A DNA stretch of 15,179 nt from Candidatus Methanophagales archaeon (GCA_023131215.1 JAGLZV010000051.1:1-15179); one strand, 5' to 3'. Counted from the stretch's first letter, positions 5,175 to 13,145 are shown. Notes: generated from the sequence alone by a model not told the origin. Numbers and translations: made by a program.

Positions 5175-6707
5175 ATGCTGATAGTTGAGCATTTCCCGGT
5201 GCTTGTCGTTGCAATATCGCTGCTTTCTGCATTCTCTATTTTGATTGCCGGCTGGCGGAACAAGAAATCCTGTGCTTTCATTTCCATTGCAACCATTCTC
5301 CTTCAACTCATCATGGCTTTTTTTATCCTGAACCATGTCCTCACTATTGGAACTATAAACTACTGGCTCGGCGGATGGGCGCCCCCCTGGGGCATAGAAT
5401 ACCTCGTGGATGCTTTGAATGCTTATGTACTGGTTATCATTCTGTTTTTAGGCTTGCTATGCGCAATACATTCAAAGAGTAGTATAGAGCACGAACTCCC
5501 ACCATATAAAGTTGTTTCTTTCTATACGGTTTATCAACTCTTTATAACTGGTTTATGCGGTGTAACCGTCACTGGCGACATATTTAACATGTACGTGTTC
5601 ATTGAGATACTGTCCTTAGCTGCGTATGCATTAGTAGGTTCGAAAGGTGGAATAGCACTGAGGGCTGGTTTTACTTATCTCGTTATGGGTTCTATCGGTG
5701 CTTGCTTCTTTCTGATCGGCATAGGTTTCCTGTATGCGGTTACGGGCTCGCTGAACATACATGACCTCTCGCTTTTATTGCCACCACTCTACGGAAACAA
5801 AGTAGTTCAAGCGGCTTTTATCTTCATCATCGTGGGGTTGGGCATAAAAATGGCTATCTTTCCGCTTCATACCTGGTTGCCTGATGCACACCCCGCGGCA
5901 CCCAGTCCAATCTCAGCTATGCTGAGTGGAATCATGATAATGGTTGGATTTTACGCTTTAATTAGAGTGTTGTTTACACTCTTCCCCTTCTACTATAATT
6001 ACGGGCTTATCTTGCTTATCCTGGGGCTTCTATCAATGACAGTGGGAAACCTCTTTGCATACTTCCAAAATGACTTGAAAAGACTTCTTGCATATTCGAG
6101 TATCGTCAATATGGGTATTGTAGCCACAGGTGCAGGAGTTGCCGCTTATATCCTCTCAACCGTAGCAGAACCACAAGAAGCTCTTCCAGAAGCGGCATCT
6201 TTAGCCATGGCGGGCGCTTTACTCCATATTTTCAGTCATGGAGCAGGCAAAGCGATGGTGTTCCTGGGTTCTGGTAACATTCATGCCGGTATCCACACCA
6301 GGGACCTTGCGAAAATGGGCGGCATTGGGCGAGACATGCCCTATACCAGTTACTCAATGTCGGTTGGTTTGCTCTCGTTATTAGGTTTGCCGCCTCTACT
6401 TGGTTTTTGGAGCAAATTTTTAATAATAATGTCCGTGGCAAAGGCAATTCAATCTGTTGGTGGCGTGGTACTAGTTATAACGTTTATCCTTCTATTATTT
6501 AATGTTATATACGCCGCTGCATATTATCTCAAAGTGACAAAGGTTTTAATGATTGAAAGTGGTGCTGTTAGAACCCACGAGGTAGCTTTTCCTATGGTAT
6601 TCTCGGTTGTTGCTTTTGCGCTCCTCTGTTTAATAGGTGGTTTATTCCCCCTTCCATTCATTAGAGTAGCCGTAAGGGCATCACTTGTAATATTGGGAGG
6701 TGGATAA
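5175..6707 (+). CDS. mnhD: Mrp/Mnh antiporter subunit D, copy 1 (proton channel)
   Basis: A 510-residue, about 14-helix proton-translocating protein of the MrpD/MbhH/NuoM-N superfamily. Key residues for the first half-channel are present: Glu144 in FNMYVFIEILSL (TM5), Lys225 in GLGIKMAIFPLHTWLPDAH (TM7) and His232. The second half has LKRLLAYSSI (301-310), HIFSHGAGKAMVFLGSG with Lys359, and LPPLLGFWSK (405-414). The usual TM8 lysine position appears to be Met256. Start is ATG 5175 with GGAGG 13 bases ahead. Residues 1 to about 266 are close to MnhD copy 2 (by count 76% identical over 131-230), whereas the rest differs strongly and has extra sequence around 322-345. It is followed after six bases by the NuoL-like gene, so the D-L-M genes form one unit, probably with their own promoter. 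Confidence 0.92.
   Translation: MLIVEHFPVLVVAISLLSAFSILIAGWRNKKSCAFISIATILLQLIMAFFILNHVLTIGTINYWLGGWAPPWGIEYLVDALNAYVLVIILFLGLLCAIHSKSSIEHELPPYKVVSFYTVYQLFITGLCGVTVTGDIFNMYVFIEILSLAAYALVGSKGGIALRAGFTYLVMGSIGACFFLIGIGFLYAVTGSLNIHDLSLLLPPLYGNKVVQAAFIFIIVGLGIKMAIFPLHTWLPDAHPAAPSPISAMLSGIMIMVGFYALIRVLFTLFPFYYNYGLILLILGLLSMTVGNLFAYFQNDLKRLLAYSSIVNMGIVATGAGVAAYILSTVAEPQEALPEAASLAMAGALLHIFSHGAGKAMVFLGSGNIHAGIHTRDLAKMGGIGRDMPYTSYSMSVGLLSLLGLPPLLGFWSKFLIIMSVAKAIQSVGGVVLVITFILLLFNVIYAAAYYLKVTKVLMIESGAVRTHEVAFPMVFSVVAFALLCLIGGLFPLPFIRVAVRASLVILGGG
5337..5401 (+). repeat. mnhD: 65-base identical run shared by the two mnhD genes, copy 1
   Basis: Identical, including every third codon position, to 13501-13565. 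It encodes VLTIGTINYWLGGWAPPWGIEY. Flanking sequence is similar but not identical. Confidence 0.95.
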
Positions 6708-6713
6708 GATAAG

Positions 6714-8741
6714 ATGGACGTTATATTTGCCTGGTTATGTTGGATTTTTCCATTGGTCGGGGTACCCTTATCTCCTGTTTTAGCCAGAGTCCATCCCAAG
6801 CTTAGGGATTATGGAGAGGTCTTTCTCTCTTTCCTCGCTGCTGTATGCAGCGTGATGCTAATACCATATTTATTTCATCCTGAAATGCTGCCAATTGATA
6901 GCTCCGTCACATGGCTTACCGTACCCATAGACTTGAACTTAGGCGTTCTTGTGGACCCGTTGAGCATAGTGATGGCGAATGTAGTTGCTGTTATAAGTTT
7001 CTTTATAATGGTTTACTCAGTGGGATACATGAAGGGGAGTCCTTCCTTAACAAGGTGGTGGATGTTCATGAATTTTTTCATTGGTGGCATGCTCCTCCTG
7101 GTTCTCTCTAATAACTTATTATTCCTCTTCTTCGGCTGGAAGATTGTAGGTCTCTGCAGTTGGGGACTAATAGGCTTCTACTACAACGATGAGAAAAAAT
7201 ACTGGATAGGCGGTCCTCCACCAACTAAATGCACCTCACCTTCCCATTGCGGCTTAAAAGCAATGATTATGACATCAGCAGGTGACCTTCTCTTATTAGG
7301 TGGAATTCTAATAATATACGCCTATTCTGGAACCTTAAACATCCTGGAACTTTATGAGACCGCATCAACATGGATACCGGAAATGTCTAAATCATCAGGA
7401 TTAATCACCCTAACAGTTGTGCTCCTTATTGCAGGTCCCGTAGGTAAGTCCGCGCAGTTCCCACTCCATGAATGGCTCCCTGAAGCTATGGCAGGTCCCG
7501 GTCCAGTTTCAGCACTGATTCATGCAGCCACCATGGTTAAAAGTGGAGTTTACCTCGTCGCAAGGCTTATACCCATCTTCTTCTACGGTTATTGGGTGGC
7601 GGGATGTACTGAGGCCCTTTCATTCTTCATTTTAATCGCCTGGATAGGTGCAATTACTGCTTTCGTTGCCGCAACTCAAGGTATGACCGCGGTGGAGCTA
7701 AAAAAAGCGCTGGCATTTTCTACTGTTAGTCAGATAGGCTACATGATGCTTGCATTGGGCGTAGCGGGATTAACTATGTCGGGTTTAGAGGGCGGCTTCA
7801 CGTCAGGAATCTCTCACCTAATGAGTCATGCGATGTTTAAGGCTGCTCTCTTTCTTTGTGCTGGGTCGGTCATTCACACTGCTGGCTCTATTTACATGAC
7901 AGATATGGGCTCTCTTAAAAAGTATATGCCCTTTACATGGTTGTTCATGTCTATTGCAGCACTATCGCTGATGGGTGTTCCACCACTGCCCGGCTTTTGG
8001 AGTAAAGACGCTATCCTCGCTTCAGTCTCGGCATCTCATGTTTATTCCTTATTCCTAATTGCTTTGATAACCGTAGCCATAACTTCTTTCTATACCGTTC
8101 GCTTCATGGCTATGACTTTTTATGGAGAGAAAAGCGAGAACGTAAAAAAGTTAGAGAAAAAAGGTGCGCATCTCGGTGAACCCCACTTTACAATGGTGGT
8201 TTCATGTGGCATTTTAGCCGTTATGATACTTCTTCTCGGCTTCTTCTTCCCCCTTATCGAACCTTTATTACATGAGAATTTCATATTTAGCATATTTGAG
8301 AAACTTCATCTGCCACTTGGACATCATGAAGCGCATTCTATGTTAGTTCCTGTCCTATCAGTAGCTTTCATAGCTATAGGTGCTATTCCATCTTACCTGA
8401 TTTACATATCGGCTAGATTTGATCCCAAAGGCATATTAGAGAAGCATACCTCATTGAAGGCACTCCACAAATTCTTTTGGAATAGGTGGTACATTGATAG
8501 CTTTTATTACAGATTTTTCGTAGATGGAATGATCTGGCTTCTTCCCCGCGTAGTTAAGTATGTTGAGGATCCCGTAGATAGAGCGTTTCACGTGCGACTT
8601 CCTGCTCTTCTGAACTTCAAAAAGGTCTATGATAAAATAAAGGAAGAGAAGGTCAGGGAGTTGTCGTATAATATAATATACATACTTATCGCTATGCTAC
8701 TACTTCTTTTATTTATATTATTTGTGGTGGTGATGAAATGA
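6714..8741 (+). CDS. NuoL/MrpA-like proton-translocating subunit
   Basis: A 675-residue member of the NuoL/FpoL/MrpA N-terminal family. Features in order: LVDPLSIVMANVVAVISFFIMVYSVGYM (79-106), TM5 region LSNNLLFLFFGWKIVGLCSW (131-150), CTSPSHCGLKAMIMTSAGD (173-191), TM7 GPVGKSAQFPLHEWLPEAMAGP (241-262) with Lys245 and His252, TM8 ATMVKSGVYL with Lys276, SHAMFKAALF with Lys376, and GFWSKDAIL (427-435). The C-terminal 170 residues contain a further hydrophobic region, an amphipathic basic stretch (FKKVYDKIKEEKVREL) and a last helix, like NuoL's lateral-helix tail but not obviously as long. The conserved TM5 Glu of GWEGVGLCSY is Lys143 here. GGGAGG at 6695-6700 precedes the ATG by 13 bases. It overlaps the next gene by four bases (ATGA). 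Confidence 0.9.
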   Translation: MDVIFAWLCWIFPLVGVPLSPVLARVHPKLRDYGEVFLSFLAAVCSVMLIPYLFHPEMLPIDSSVTWLTVPIDLNLGVLVDPLSIVMANVVAVISFFIMVYSVGYMKGSPSLTRWWMFMNFFIGGMLLLVLSNNLLFLFFGWKIVGLCSWGLIGFYYNDEKKYWIGGPPPTKCTSPSHCGLKAMIMTSAGDLLLLGGILIIYAYSGTLNILELYETASTWIPEMSKSSGLITLTVVLLIAGPVGKSAQFPLHEWLPEAMAGPGPVSALIHAATMVKSGVYLVARLIPIFFYGYWVAGCTEALSFFILIAWIGAITAFVAATQGMTAVELKKALAFSTVSQIGYMMLALGVAGLTMSGLEGGFTSGISHLMSHAMFKAALFLCAGSVIHTAGSIYMTDMGSLKKYMPFTWLFMSIAALSLMGVPPLPGFWSKDAILASVSASHVYSLFLIALITVAITSFYTVRFMAMTFYGEKSENVKKLEKKGAHLGEPHFTMVVSCGILAVMILLLGFFFPLIEPLLHENFIFSIFEKLHLPLGHHEAHSMLVPVLSVAFIAIGAIPSYLIYISARFDPKGILEKHTSLKALHKFFWNRWYIDSFYYRFFVDGMIWLLPRVVKYVEDPVDRAFHVRLPALLNFKKVYDKIKEEKVRELSYNIIYILIAMLLLLLFILFVVVMK

Positions 8742-10240
8742 TGATCCCCTATATTCTCCTCCAAACAATAATAGTGCCAGTTATAGCCTCTCTATTCATA
8801 TTAATAACCAGGCGCAAAATAGGAAGAAAATCAAAATGGATACCTGGTATAACTTTACTGTACACTACTGCTCTGCTCTTTATAGTGGCCATCAGCGTTT
8901 ATCCTGGTGGTGAAATTCACGAGGATTATGGATGGGGACCCCAGGTGATGTTTGGTCTGCTGGCTGATGGTTTGAGTCTCCCTGTTGCATTGATAATAAA
9001 TATTATATGCACTGCTCTTTCGTTTTACTCACTGCACTATGTGGAACACAGGATAGAAATAATATATGGCGAAGAGGATGAAAAGACACAACTTTCGTAT
9101 CACACCATGTATTACTGGCTATTCCTTCTCTTTCCCGCAAGTTTCATGGGTATTGCCTTTGCTACAAACCTCATAGTATTATATCTCTTTATAGAATTGT
9201 TGGTTATCCCGCTTTACTTCATAATGAGTTACATTGGTTATGTAGACCGCTTTAGAGTCGCCATGATGTGTTTCCTATGGGGAATTGTAGGTGGAACATT
9301 CGTCTTATTTGGGTCCGTATTAGTGTATTCACAGATAGGCAGCTTTGAAATCGCGGAGTTGCACACTCTTGCCGGGAATCCAATGGTTTTCTGGATTGCA
9401 TTACTTATCCTCCTCGGTTTATCTACTAAGTTGGCGATATTCCCCCTCCATATCTGGATGCGTTGGGTTCATGCAGAACATCCCACGTGCATAGCAGGGT
9501 TGCTTGCTGTCTATGCGAATATAGGAGCCTATGTAATTGTCAGGGTACTCATTTTACCACTTTACGATGATTTCAAAGTTTTTGGCTTACCACTCATGGT
9601 GATGGCGCTACTGACAATGGTATATGGCTCTCTGCTCACACTGGCTCAAGATGACGTAAAACGCTTCTGTGCTGTCTCAACTATAAGCCAGATATCCTAC
9701 TCTCTCCTTGGGCTTGGCGCACTCACTGTTTGTAGTATAGAAGGCGGAATGTTTTACTTCTTGAGTCACATCCTGGGAAAGACCATTCTCTTCTCAACCG
9801 CGGGTATATTAGTCTATACAACGGGGATTAGGGATATGAGACAGATGGGCGGACTTGCATCTAAGATGCCAATAACCGCTACGCTCTGGATATTTGGCGC
9901 ATTAATCCTCTCAGCTCTTCCACCCTTAAGTGGTTTTGCAGCAGAATGGGTACTGTTTACAGGCATCTTCAAATTCGGAGTACATGCAAACCCCGTCGGA
10001 CTGATAATTGCAATTCTTGGTATCTCCGCGGTTATATTAACGATTGTGTATACATTCACGGCTGCAAAGAGAATATTCTTTGGTCCCTTGAAACCCGAAC
10101 TCGCAAATAATTCCAAGATAAGGGACCCTCCATTATCGATGAGTCTTCCTCTTCTCATCCTTGCAGTTATTTCTATCGTCATGGGCGTGTATCCTAAACC
10201 CCTCCTGGATCTCCTTCACTCTGTGATAGGATTATTATAA
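8738..10240 (+). CDS. NuoM-like proton-translocating subunit
   Basis: A 500-residue NuoM/FpoM/MrpD-type membrane protein. It has ADGLSLPVALIIN (76-88), TM5 LYLFIELLVIPLYFIMSYIGY (148-168) with Glu153, TM7 GLSTKLAIFPLHIWMRWVHAEHPT (227-250) with Lys231 and His238, DDVKRFCAVSTISQISY (305-321), TM12 FLSHILGKTILFSTAG with Lys348, and SGFAAEWVLF with Glu403, the position of the functional C-terminal Glu of NuoM. The TM8 lysine position aligns by eye with Asn261. The start is ATG 8738 within ATGATG, overlapping the NuoL-like stop; the second ATG is an alternative. The histidines in MRWVHAEHPT are typical of NuoM rather than MrpD. It is the last gene of the operon; a new promoter-like sequence follows. 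Confidence 0.9.
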   Translation: MMIPYILLQTIIVPVIASLFILITRRKIGRKSKWIPGITLLYTTALLFIVAISVYPGGEIHEDYGWGPQVMFGLLADGLSLPVALIINIICTALSFYSLHYVEHRIEIIYGEEDEKTQLSYHTMYYWLFLLFPASFMGIAFATNLIVLYLFIELLVIPLYFIMSYIGYVDRFRVAMMCFLWGIVGGTFVLFGSVLVYSQIGSFEIAELHTLAGNPMVFWIALLILLGLSTKLAIFPLHIWMRWVHAEHPTCIAGLLAVYANIGAYVIVRVLILPLYDDFKVFGLPLMVMALLTMVYGSLLTLAQDDVKRFCAVSTISQISYSLLGLGALTVCSIEGGMFYFLSHILGKTILFSTAGILVYTTGIRDMRQMGGLASKMPITATLWIFGALILSALPPLSGFAAEWVLFTGIFKFGVHANPVGLIIAILGISAVILTIVYTFTAAKRIFFGPLKPELANNSKIRDPPLSMSLPLLILAVISIVMGVYPKPLLDLLHSVIGLL

Positions 10241-10255
10241 TGGCGACAACAAATA

Positions 10256-10270
10256 CCGAAATATATATAA
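10256..10270 (+). promoter_or_regulatory. BRE and TATA box for the small membrane protein
   Basis: CCGAAA (BRE-like) followed by ATATATATAA, an almost ideal archaeal promoter. The predicted start near 10292 gives a very short leader to ATG 10300. A GAGG at 10287-10290 may also act if transcription begins earlier. Confidence 0.65.
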
Positions 10271-10299
10271 ATCAGAAGTATAAAAAGAGGTAAAAGAAG

Positions 10300-10560
10300 A
10301 TGGAAAGTAAGTTCAGCAGTGCGATGAAATGTTTTATTAGATGTCCAGCATGCATAATTAGGCTCATCCGTAATTTTGGTTCGTGTGACCCCGAGACATT
10401 GGAATTATTAAAGGAAATTTGCCCTGAAATAGAAGAGGAGAGTTTTGGTTATTACTTCGGGCTTTTCATGGGTGTTGTCTTCGTTGTTCTCTGTGTGATG
10501 GCGTATATATTTTTTTACGCGCTTAGAGCCGTTTGGGAAGAAGTGCTTTTCATACCATGA
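10300..10560 (+). CDS. Small Cys-rich single-helix membrane protein, unknown
   Basis: An 86-residue protein I do not recognise. The N-terminal 45 residues are soluble and contain five cysteines: C11, C15, C18 (CxxxCxxC, with CPAC at 15-18), C29 and C41, alternating with basic residues (RCPACIIRLIRNF) and then an acidic part (PEIEEES). One strong hydrophobic helix spans about 50-75, with C65 in it, and the tail is short (RAVWEEVLFIP). The cysteine spacing could bind a metal or an Fe-S cluster, or form disulphides, but no known family is evident. It has its own TATA box, lies 59 bases after the NuoM-like gene and 50 before the ATPase gene. Coding is supported by the promoter, spacing and amino-acid composition. 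Confidence 0.6.
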   Translation: MESKFSSAMKCFIRCPACIIRLIRNFGSCDPETLELLKEICPEIEEESFGYYFGLFMGVVFVVLCVMAYIFFYALRAVWEEVLFIP

Positions 10561-10573
10561 AATCAAAAAATCA

Positions 10574-10596
10574 AAAAGGCTTTTTAATTATAAATC
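10574..10596 (+). promoter_or_regulatory. Palindrome and TATA box for the KaiC/GvpD-like gene
   Basis: AAAAAG-G-CTTTTT (10573-10585) is a perfect palindrome around one base and runs into AATTATAAAT, a good TATA box. The expected start site falls at or next to the ATG (10611), so the mRNA is probably leaderless; no Shine-Dalgarno is seen (ctaaagaaac before ATG). The palindrome could be an operator or the end of the preceding transcript. Confidence 0.5.
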
Positions 10597-10610
10597 ATTT
10601 CTAAAGAAAC

Positions 10611-12002
10611 ATGAATAGCAAAATACCCCCTGAATTGGAAAAGGCACTGTCAGCAGGGATTGGTTATTCGCTGCTGATAAAGGGAGAGCCGGGAACAGGG
10701 AAGACAATGCTTGCATTTGAGCTGCTCAACGAGTTCGGTGGTGAGAATGCTGTGTATCTTTCTTCGCGGGTTTCAGTTCCCGCTCTTTATAAACAATTTC
10801 CTTGGCTGGAAGAACGTACCGGGTTCCATGTGATAGATGCAACCCAGTTGTATTTCTCATCAAAAGCGTTTCTAAGGCCGCGCTCTTTCTCTGACCTTCT
10901 TCACACGAAATTGGGTGAGGAGGAAAAGCCCGCTATTCTCGTGATTGATAGCTGGGAAGCGATAATGTCCGGGGGTAAAGAGGAGAAGAAGGAAGAGCTG
11001 GAAAAGGTGTTAACCGACCTGGTAAGGAGTTATGCAACGGAATACAAGATGAATTTGATACTTATATCAGAAACAACTGAGACCGAGATCCTCGATTATT
11101 TAGTTGATGGAATAGTAGAGATGAGAAATGTAACCTTACATCAGCGGAGGGGACGGGAAATATTACTAAAGAAGCTAAGAGGTATCAGAATAGACCAGCA
11201 CAAATATGGGTTTACCTTAGATGGTGGTAGATTTAAGTATTTCGGACCTTTCCCAATGCGGAGGATAGATAAGCCGAGAAGAGTAGAGATTGTGCCTAAT
11301 ACGCCTACACACATATCTACTGGTTGTGTGGAGATAGATACGATTCTGGCAGGCGGATTAAGCAAGGGCAGCACTACGATAGTAGAATACGGGGATGATT
11401 TATCCCTCTTGGGATACACATCCATCCTCGCTCAGATGATTATAAACACTCTACAGCAAGGGATCCATTGCGTGATAATTCCTAATAGTGGATGGGATGA
11501 GCGGCGGTTAAGAAGGGGGATATTGCCCTTTGTAAAGGAAGAGGATTATATGATGTATCTCACAGTCTTTGAGATAAGAGAGGAGAAAAAAGAGGTAAGA
11601 GAGAACGTGAAAGTTTTGAAAGGGGAATCAATGGAGGAAGATTTTCCTATATTCACTGATTTCATTTCCAAGTTAGAACCCCCGGTCATGGCTATTATCG
11701 GAACGGATTTGTTGGAGTATCAATATCGTTTGAAAATGACGGGACATCTTGATAGAATGGCAGAGTTATTCTCATATTGGGTGATGGAATTAAGAGAAGC
11801 CGGAAATGTAGCTGTATTTGGAATGCCAGTCGGGGGTGTTTTGGGCACAGAGCTGCGTCACATGGTAACCAATCGGTTTGACCTGTCTGTGCTTGATAGG
11901 GCTGTTGTCCTTTATTGCGATCGCCCTGATACCAAGTTACATTGCCTGGAGAATGTCATCACCGAAGACACTCTTAAATTGAAGCTCACCGCTTTTGTGT
12001 GA
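10611..12002 (+). CDS. Two-lobed RecA-superfamily ATPase, KaiC/GvpD-like
   Basis: A 463-residue cytosolic protein of the RAD55/KaiC/GvpD group (COG0467-like). Lobe 1 is complete: GYSLLIKGEPGTGKTMLAFELL (18-39) with Walker A at 25-32, PAILVIDSWEAI with Walker B (107-118), and SETTETEILDYLVDGIVEM (153-171), followed by LRGIRIDQHKYGFTLDGGRFKYF (189-211) and the basic MRRIDKPRRVE (216-226). Lobe 2 begins like a second KaiC domain (STGCVEIDTILAGGLSKGSTTIVE, 236-259), but the P-loop is replaced by YGDDLSLLGYT, so it should not bind nucleotide in the usual way. The order and the arginine-rich linker recall the gas-vesicle regulator GvpD, yet no gvp genes are here. Archaeal proteins of this type are often regulatory; a role towards the antiporters is only a neighbourhood guess. 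Probably leaderless. Confidence 0.8.
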   Translation: MNSKIPPELEKALSAGIGYSLLIKGEPGTGKTMLAFELLNEFGGENAVYLSSRVSVPALYKQFPWLEERTGFHVIDATQLYFSSKAFLRPRSFSDLLHTKLGEEEKPAILVIDSWEAIMSGGKEEKKEELEKVLTDLVRSYATEYKMNLILISETTETEILDYLVDGIVEMRNVTLHQRRGREILLKKLRGIRIDQHKYGFTLDGGRFKYFGPFPMRRIDKPRRVEIVPNTPTHISTGCVEIDTILAGGLSKGSTTIVEYGDDLSLLGYTSILAQMIINTLQQGIHCVIIPNSGWDERRLRRGILPFVKEEDYMMYLTVFEIREEKKEVRENVKVLKGESMEEDFPIFTDFISKLEPPVMAIIGTDLLEYQYRLKMTGHLDRMAELFSYWVMELREAGNVAVFGMPVGGVLGTELRHMVTNRFDLSVLDRAVVLYCDRPDTKLHCLENVITEDTLKLKLTAFV

Positions 12003-12009
12003 AGTGAAA

Positions 12010-12047
12010 AATCCTGAATTCTAATGGTTTGTTTTGGAATTAGGATT
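12010..12047. terminator. Imperfect hairpin between convergent genes
   Basis: AATCCTGAATTC (12010-12021) pairs with GAATTAGGATT (12037-12047), one bulge, 15-base loop, followed by T-rich sequence. The 90-base gap (12003-12092) lies between the ends of two convergent genes, so a two-way terminator is plausible. It also contains repeated GGAATT/GGATTT words, which may instead be remnants of a short repeat. Confidence 0.4.
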
Positions 12048-12092
12048 TGGAATTTGTTTGTATTTCGGTGCGTGGGATTTTGGATTTAGTGT

Positions 12093-13091
12093 TTACTGGC
12101 TGGTCTTCGCTTCCTCAGACGCAGATAGTATCCTATATTCATCATACGCCCTTTTTAGAAACTTCGATAGCACTATTGCTGCACAATAGAATATCACCAA
12201 CGCGAAAAATCTTACATCCCTGAATATGTAATCAAGAGGCACAAACGCTTCCACCACATCTCCTGATAATCTATACCATCTCATCATGTAGTAAACAAGA
12301 ACGTAAATATTTATAGCGATTACGCCAAGGATAATTCCACGATAGGCTTTAGCCAAATCCAACCAGTCTCTCTGTTTCATTGATATGATAACTAAATGAG
12401 TGAAAAGGAGCCAGCCCAGGATAAAAATAGCGATACCTGAGCAGATACTTTCACCTTTCGTTATCATGTAGTCAAAACTTATGGCTGTTCGCCATAAAAA
12501 CGCTATGCCCACAACCACTAATAATGTTCGTTCATCAGTTATCACTGTGCCTATTAATTCTCTCACGTTCATCTCTCTCAGCTTTTTTACCGTTGGGTAT
12601 AAATAAGGGGATATGAGATGCAGAAACGCCTTCCCTTTAGACTCCGCTATATAATCCTCGTGCATCTTATTTACATACTTTACCGACCATAAGATTGCAC
12701 AATAAAACACCACTAAGGCAATAAATCTTATGTCTCTGAAGAGGAAATCCAGAGGCAGATAAGCTTCTACGTGTAGTAACCTAAGCCACCTCATACCGTA
12801 GTAAATAAGAACGTAAATGTTTATAGAGACCATACTAATGGCAATTCCTTGATAAATCCAGTTTGAAATTGGCCAACCCTTCTGTATCTTAAACATGTGA
12901 TACGTGTAAGCGAAGAGAACCCAGCCAAATATGATAAGAGCGATACCTGAGCACAGACTTTCCCAAAAGGTTATGGGGGGGATGGTATCATTAAGGCTTA
13001 TGTATGTTCGCCATAAGATCGCTACAATCACTATCACTGCCAAAGTTCGTCCATCCATTATCGCCTTTTCGAAGGATTCTTTTACGCTCAC
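12093..13091 (-). CDS. Membrane protein made of two tandem four-helix repeats, unknown
   Basis: A 332-residue protein (from the GTG start at 13091) with a clear internal duplication: residues about 15-150 and 188-322. Shared marks in the same order are LWRTxIS (26-32 / 199-205), ESxCSGIA (44-51 / 214-221), INIYVLxYYxMRWxRL (90-105 / 260-275) and PLDxxFRDxRFxALVxFYCA (113-132 / 285-304). Each unit has about four hydrophobic helices; the linker (151-187) is soluble. I do not recognise the family and assign no function. The GTG start has AGGTG seven bases ahead (13099-13103) and lies downstream of the start expected from the TATA box at 13146-13153; the in-frame TTG at 13133 would be upstream of that start. 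It converges with the RecA-like gene and diverges from mnhD2. Conserved polar residues within helices (R28, R118, D116 and their partners) make a transport or sensing role possible but unproven. Confidence 0.78.
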   Translation of the reverse strand: MSVKESFEKAIMDGRTLAVIVIVAILWRTYISLNDTIPPITFWESLCSGIALIIFGWVLFAYTYHMFKIQKGWPISNWIYQGIAISMVSINIYVLIYYGMRWLRLLHVEAYLPLDFLFRDIRFIALVVFYCAILWSVKYVNKMHEDYIAESKGKAFLHLISPYLYPTVKKLREMNVRELIGTVITDERTLLVVVGIAFLWRTAISFDYMITKGESICSGIAIFILGWLLFTHLVIISMKQRDWLDLAKAYRGIILGVIAINIYVLVYYMMRWYRLSGDVVEAFVPLDYIFRDVRFFALVIFYCAAIVLSKFLKRAYDEYRILSASEEAKTSQ

Positions 13092-13145
13092 CTGAAAACA
13101 CCTATTTCCCTTATTATTCCCTCTTTTATGCAAATAGGATAAGGG

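Noticed and set aside
4833..5336. 167-codon minus-strand frame over the mnhC-mnhD gap
   Set aside because: Antisense to two well-supported genes and to their leader; low-complexity Ser/Phe content. A similar minus-strand frame at mnhD2 (13204-13500) is explained by the mnhD duplication.
2016..10240. Membrane-bound NiFe hydrogenase operon
   Set aside because: The small subunits are Mbh-like, but none of the hydrogenase or Fe-S subunits (MbhJ-N types) and no CxxC metal-site motifs of large subunits are in the window.
10611..12002. Gas-vesicle gene cluster because of GvpD-like features
   Set aside because: No gvpA or other gvp genes occur nearby; the similarity is at the level of domain order only, so no gvpD symbol was given.
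13092..13133. TTG start at 13133 for the duplicated membrane protein
   Set aside because: The TATA box at 13146-13153 predicts transcription from about 13124, downstream of this TTG, and the GTG at 13091 has a well-spaced AGGTG.
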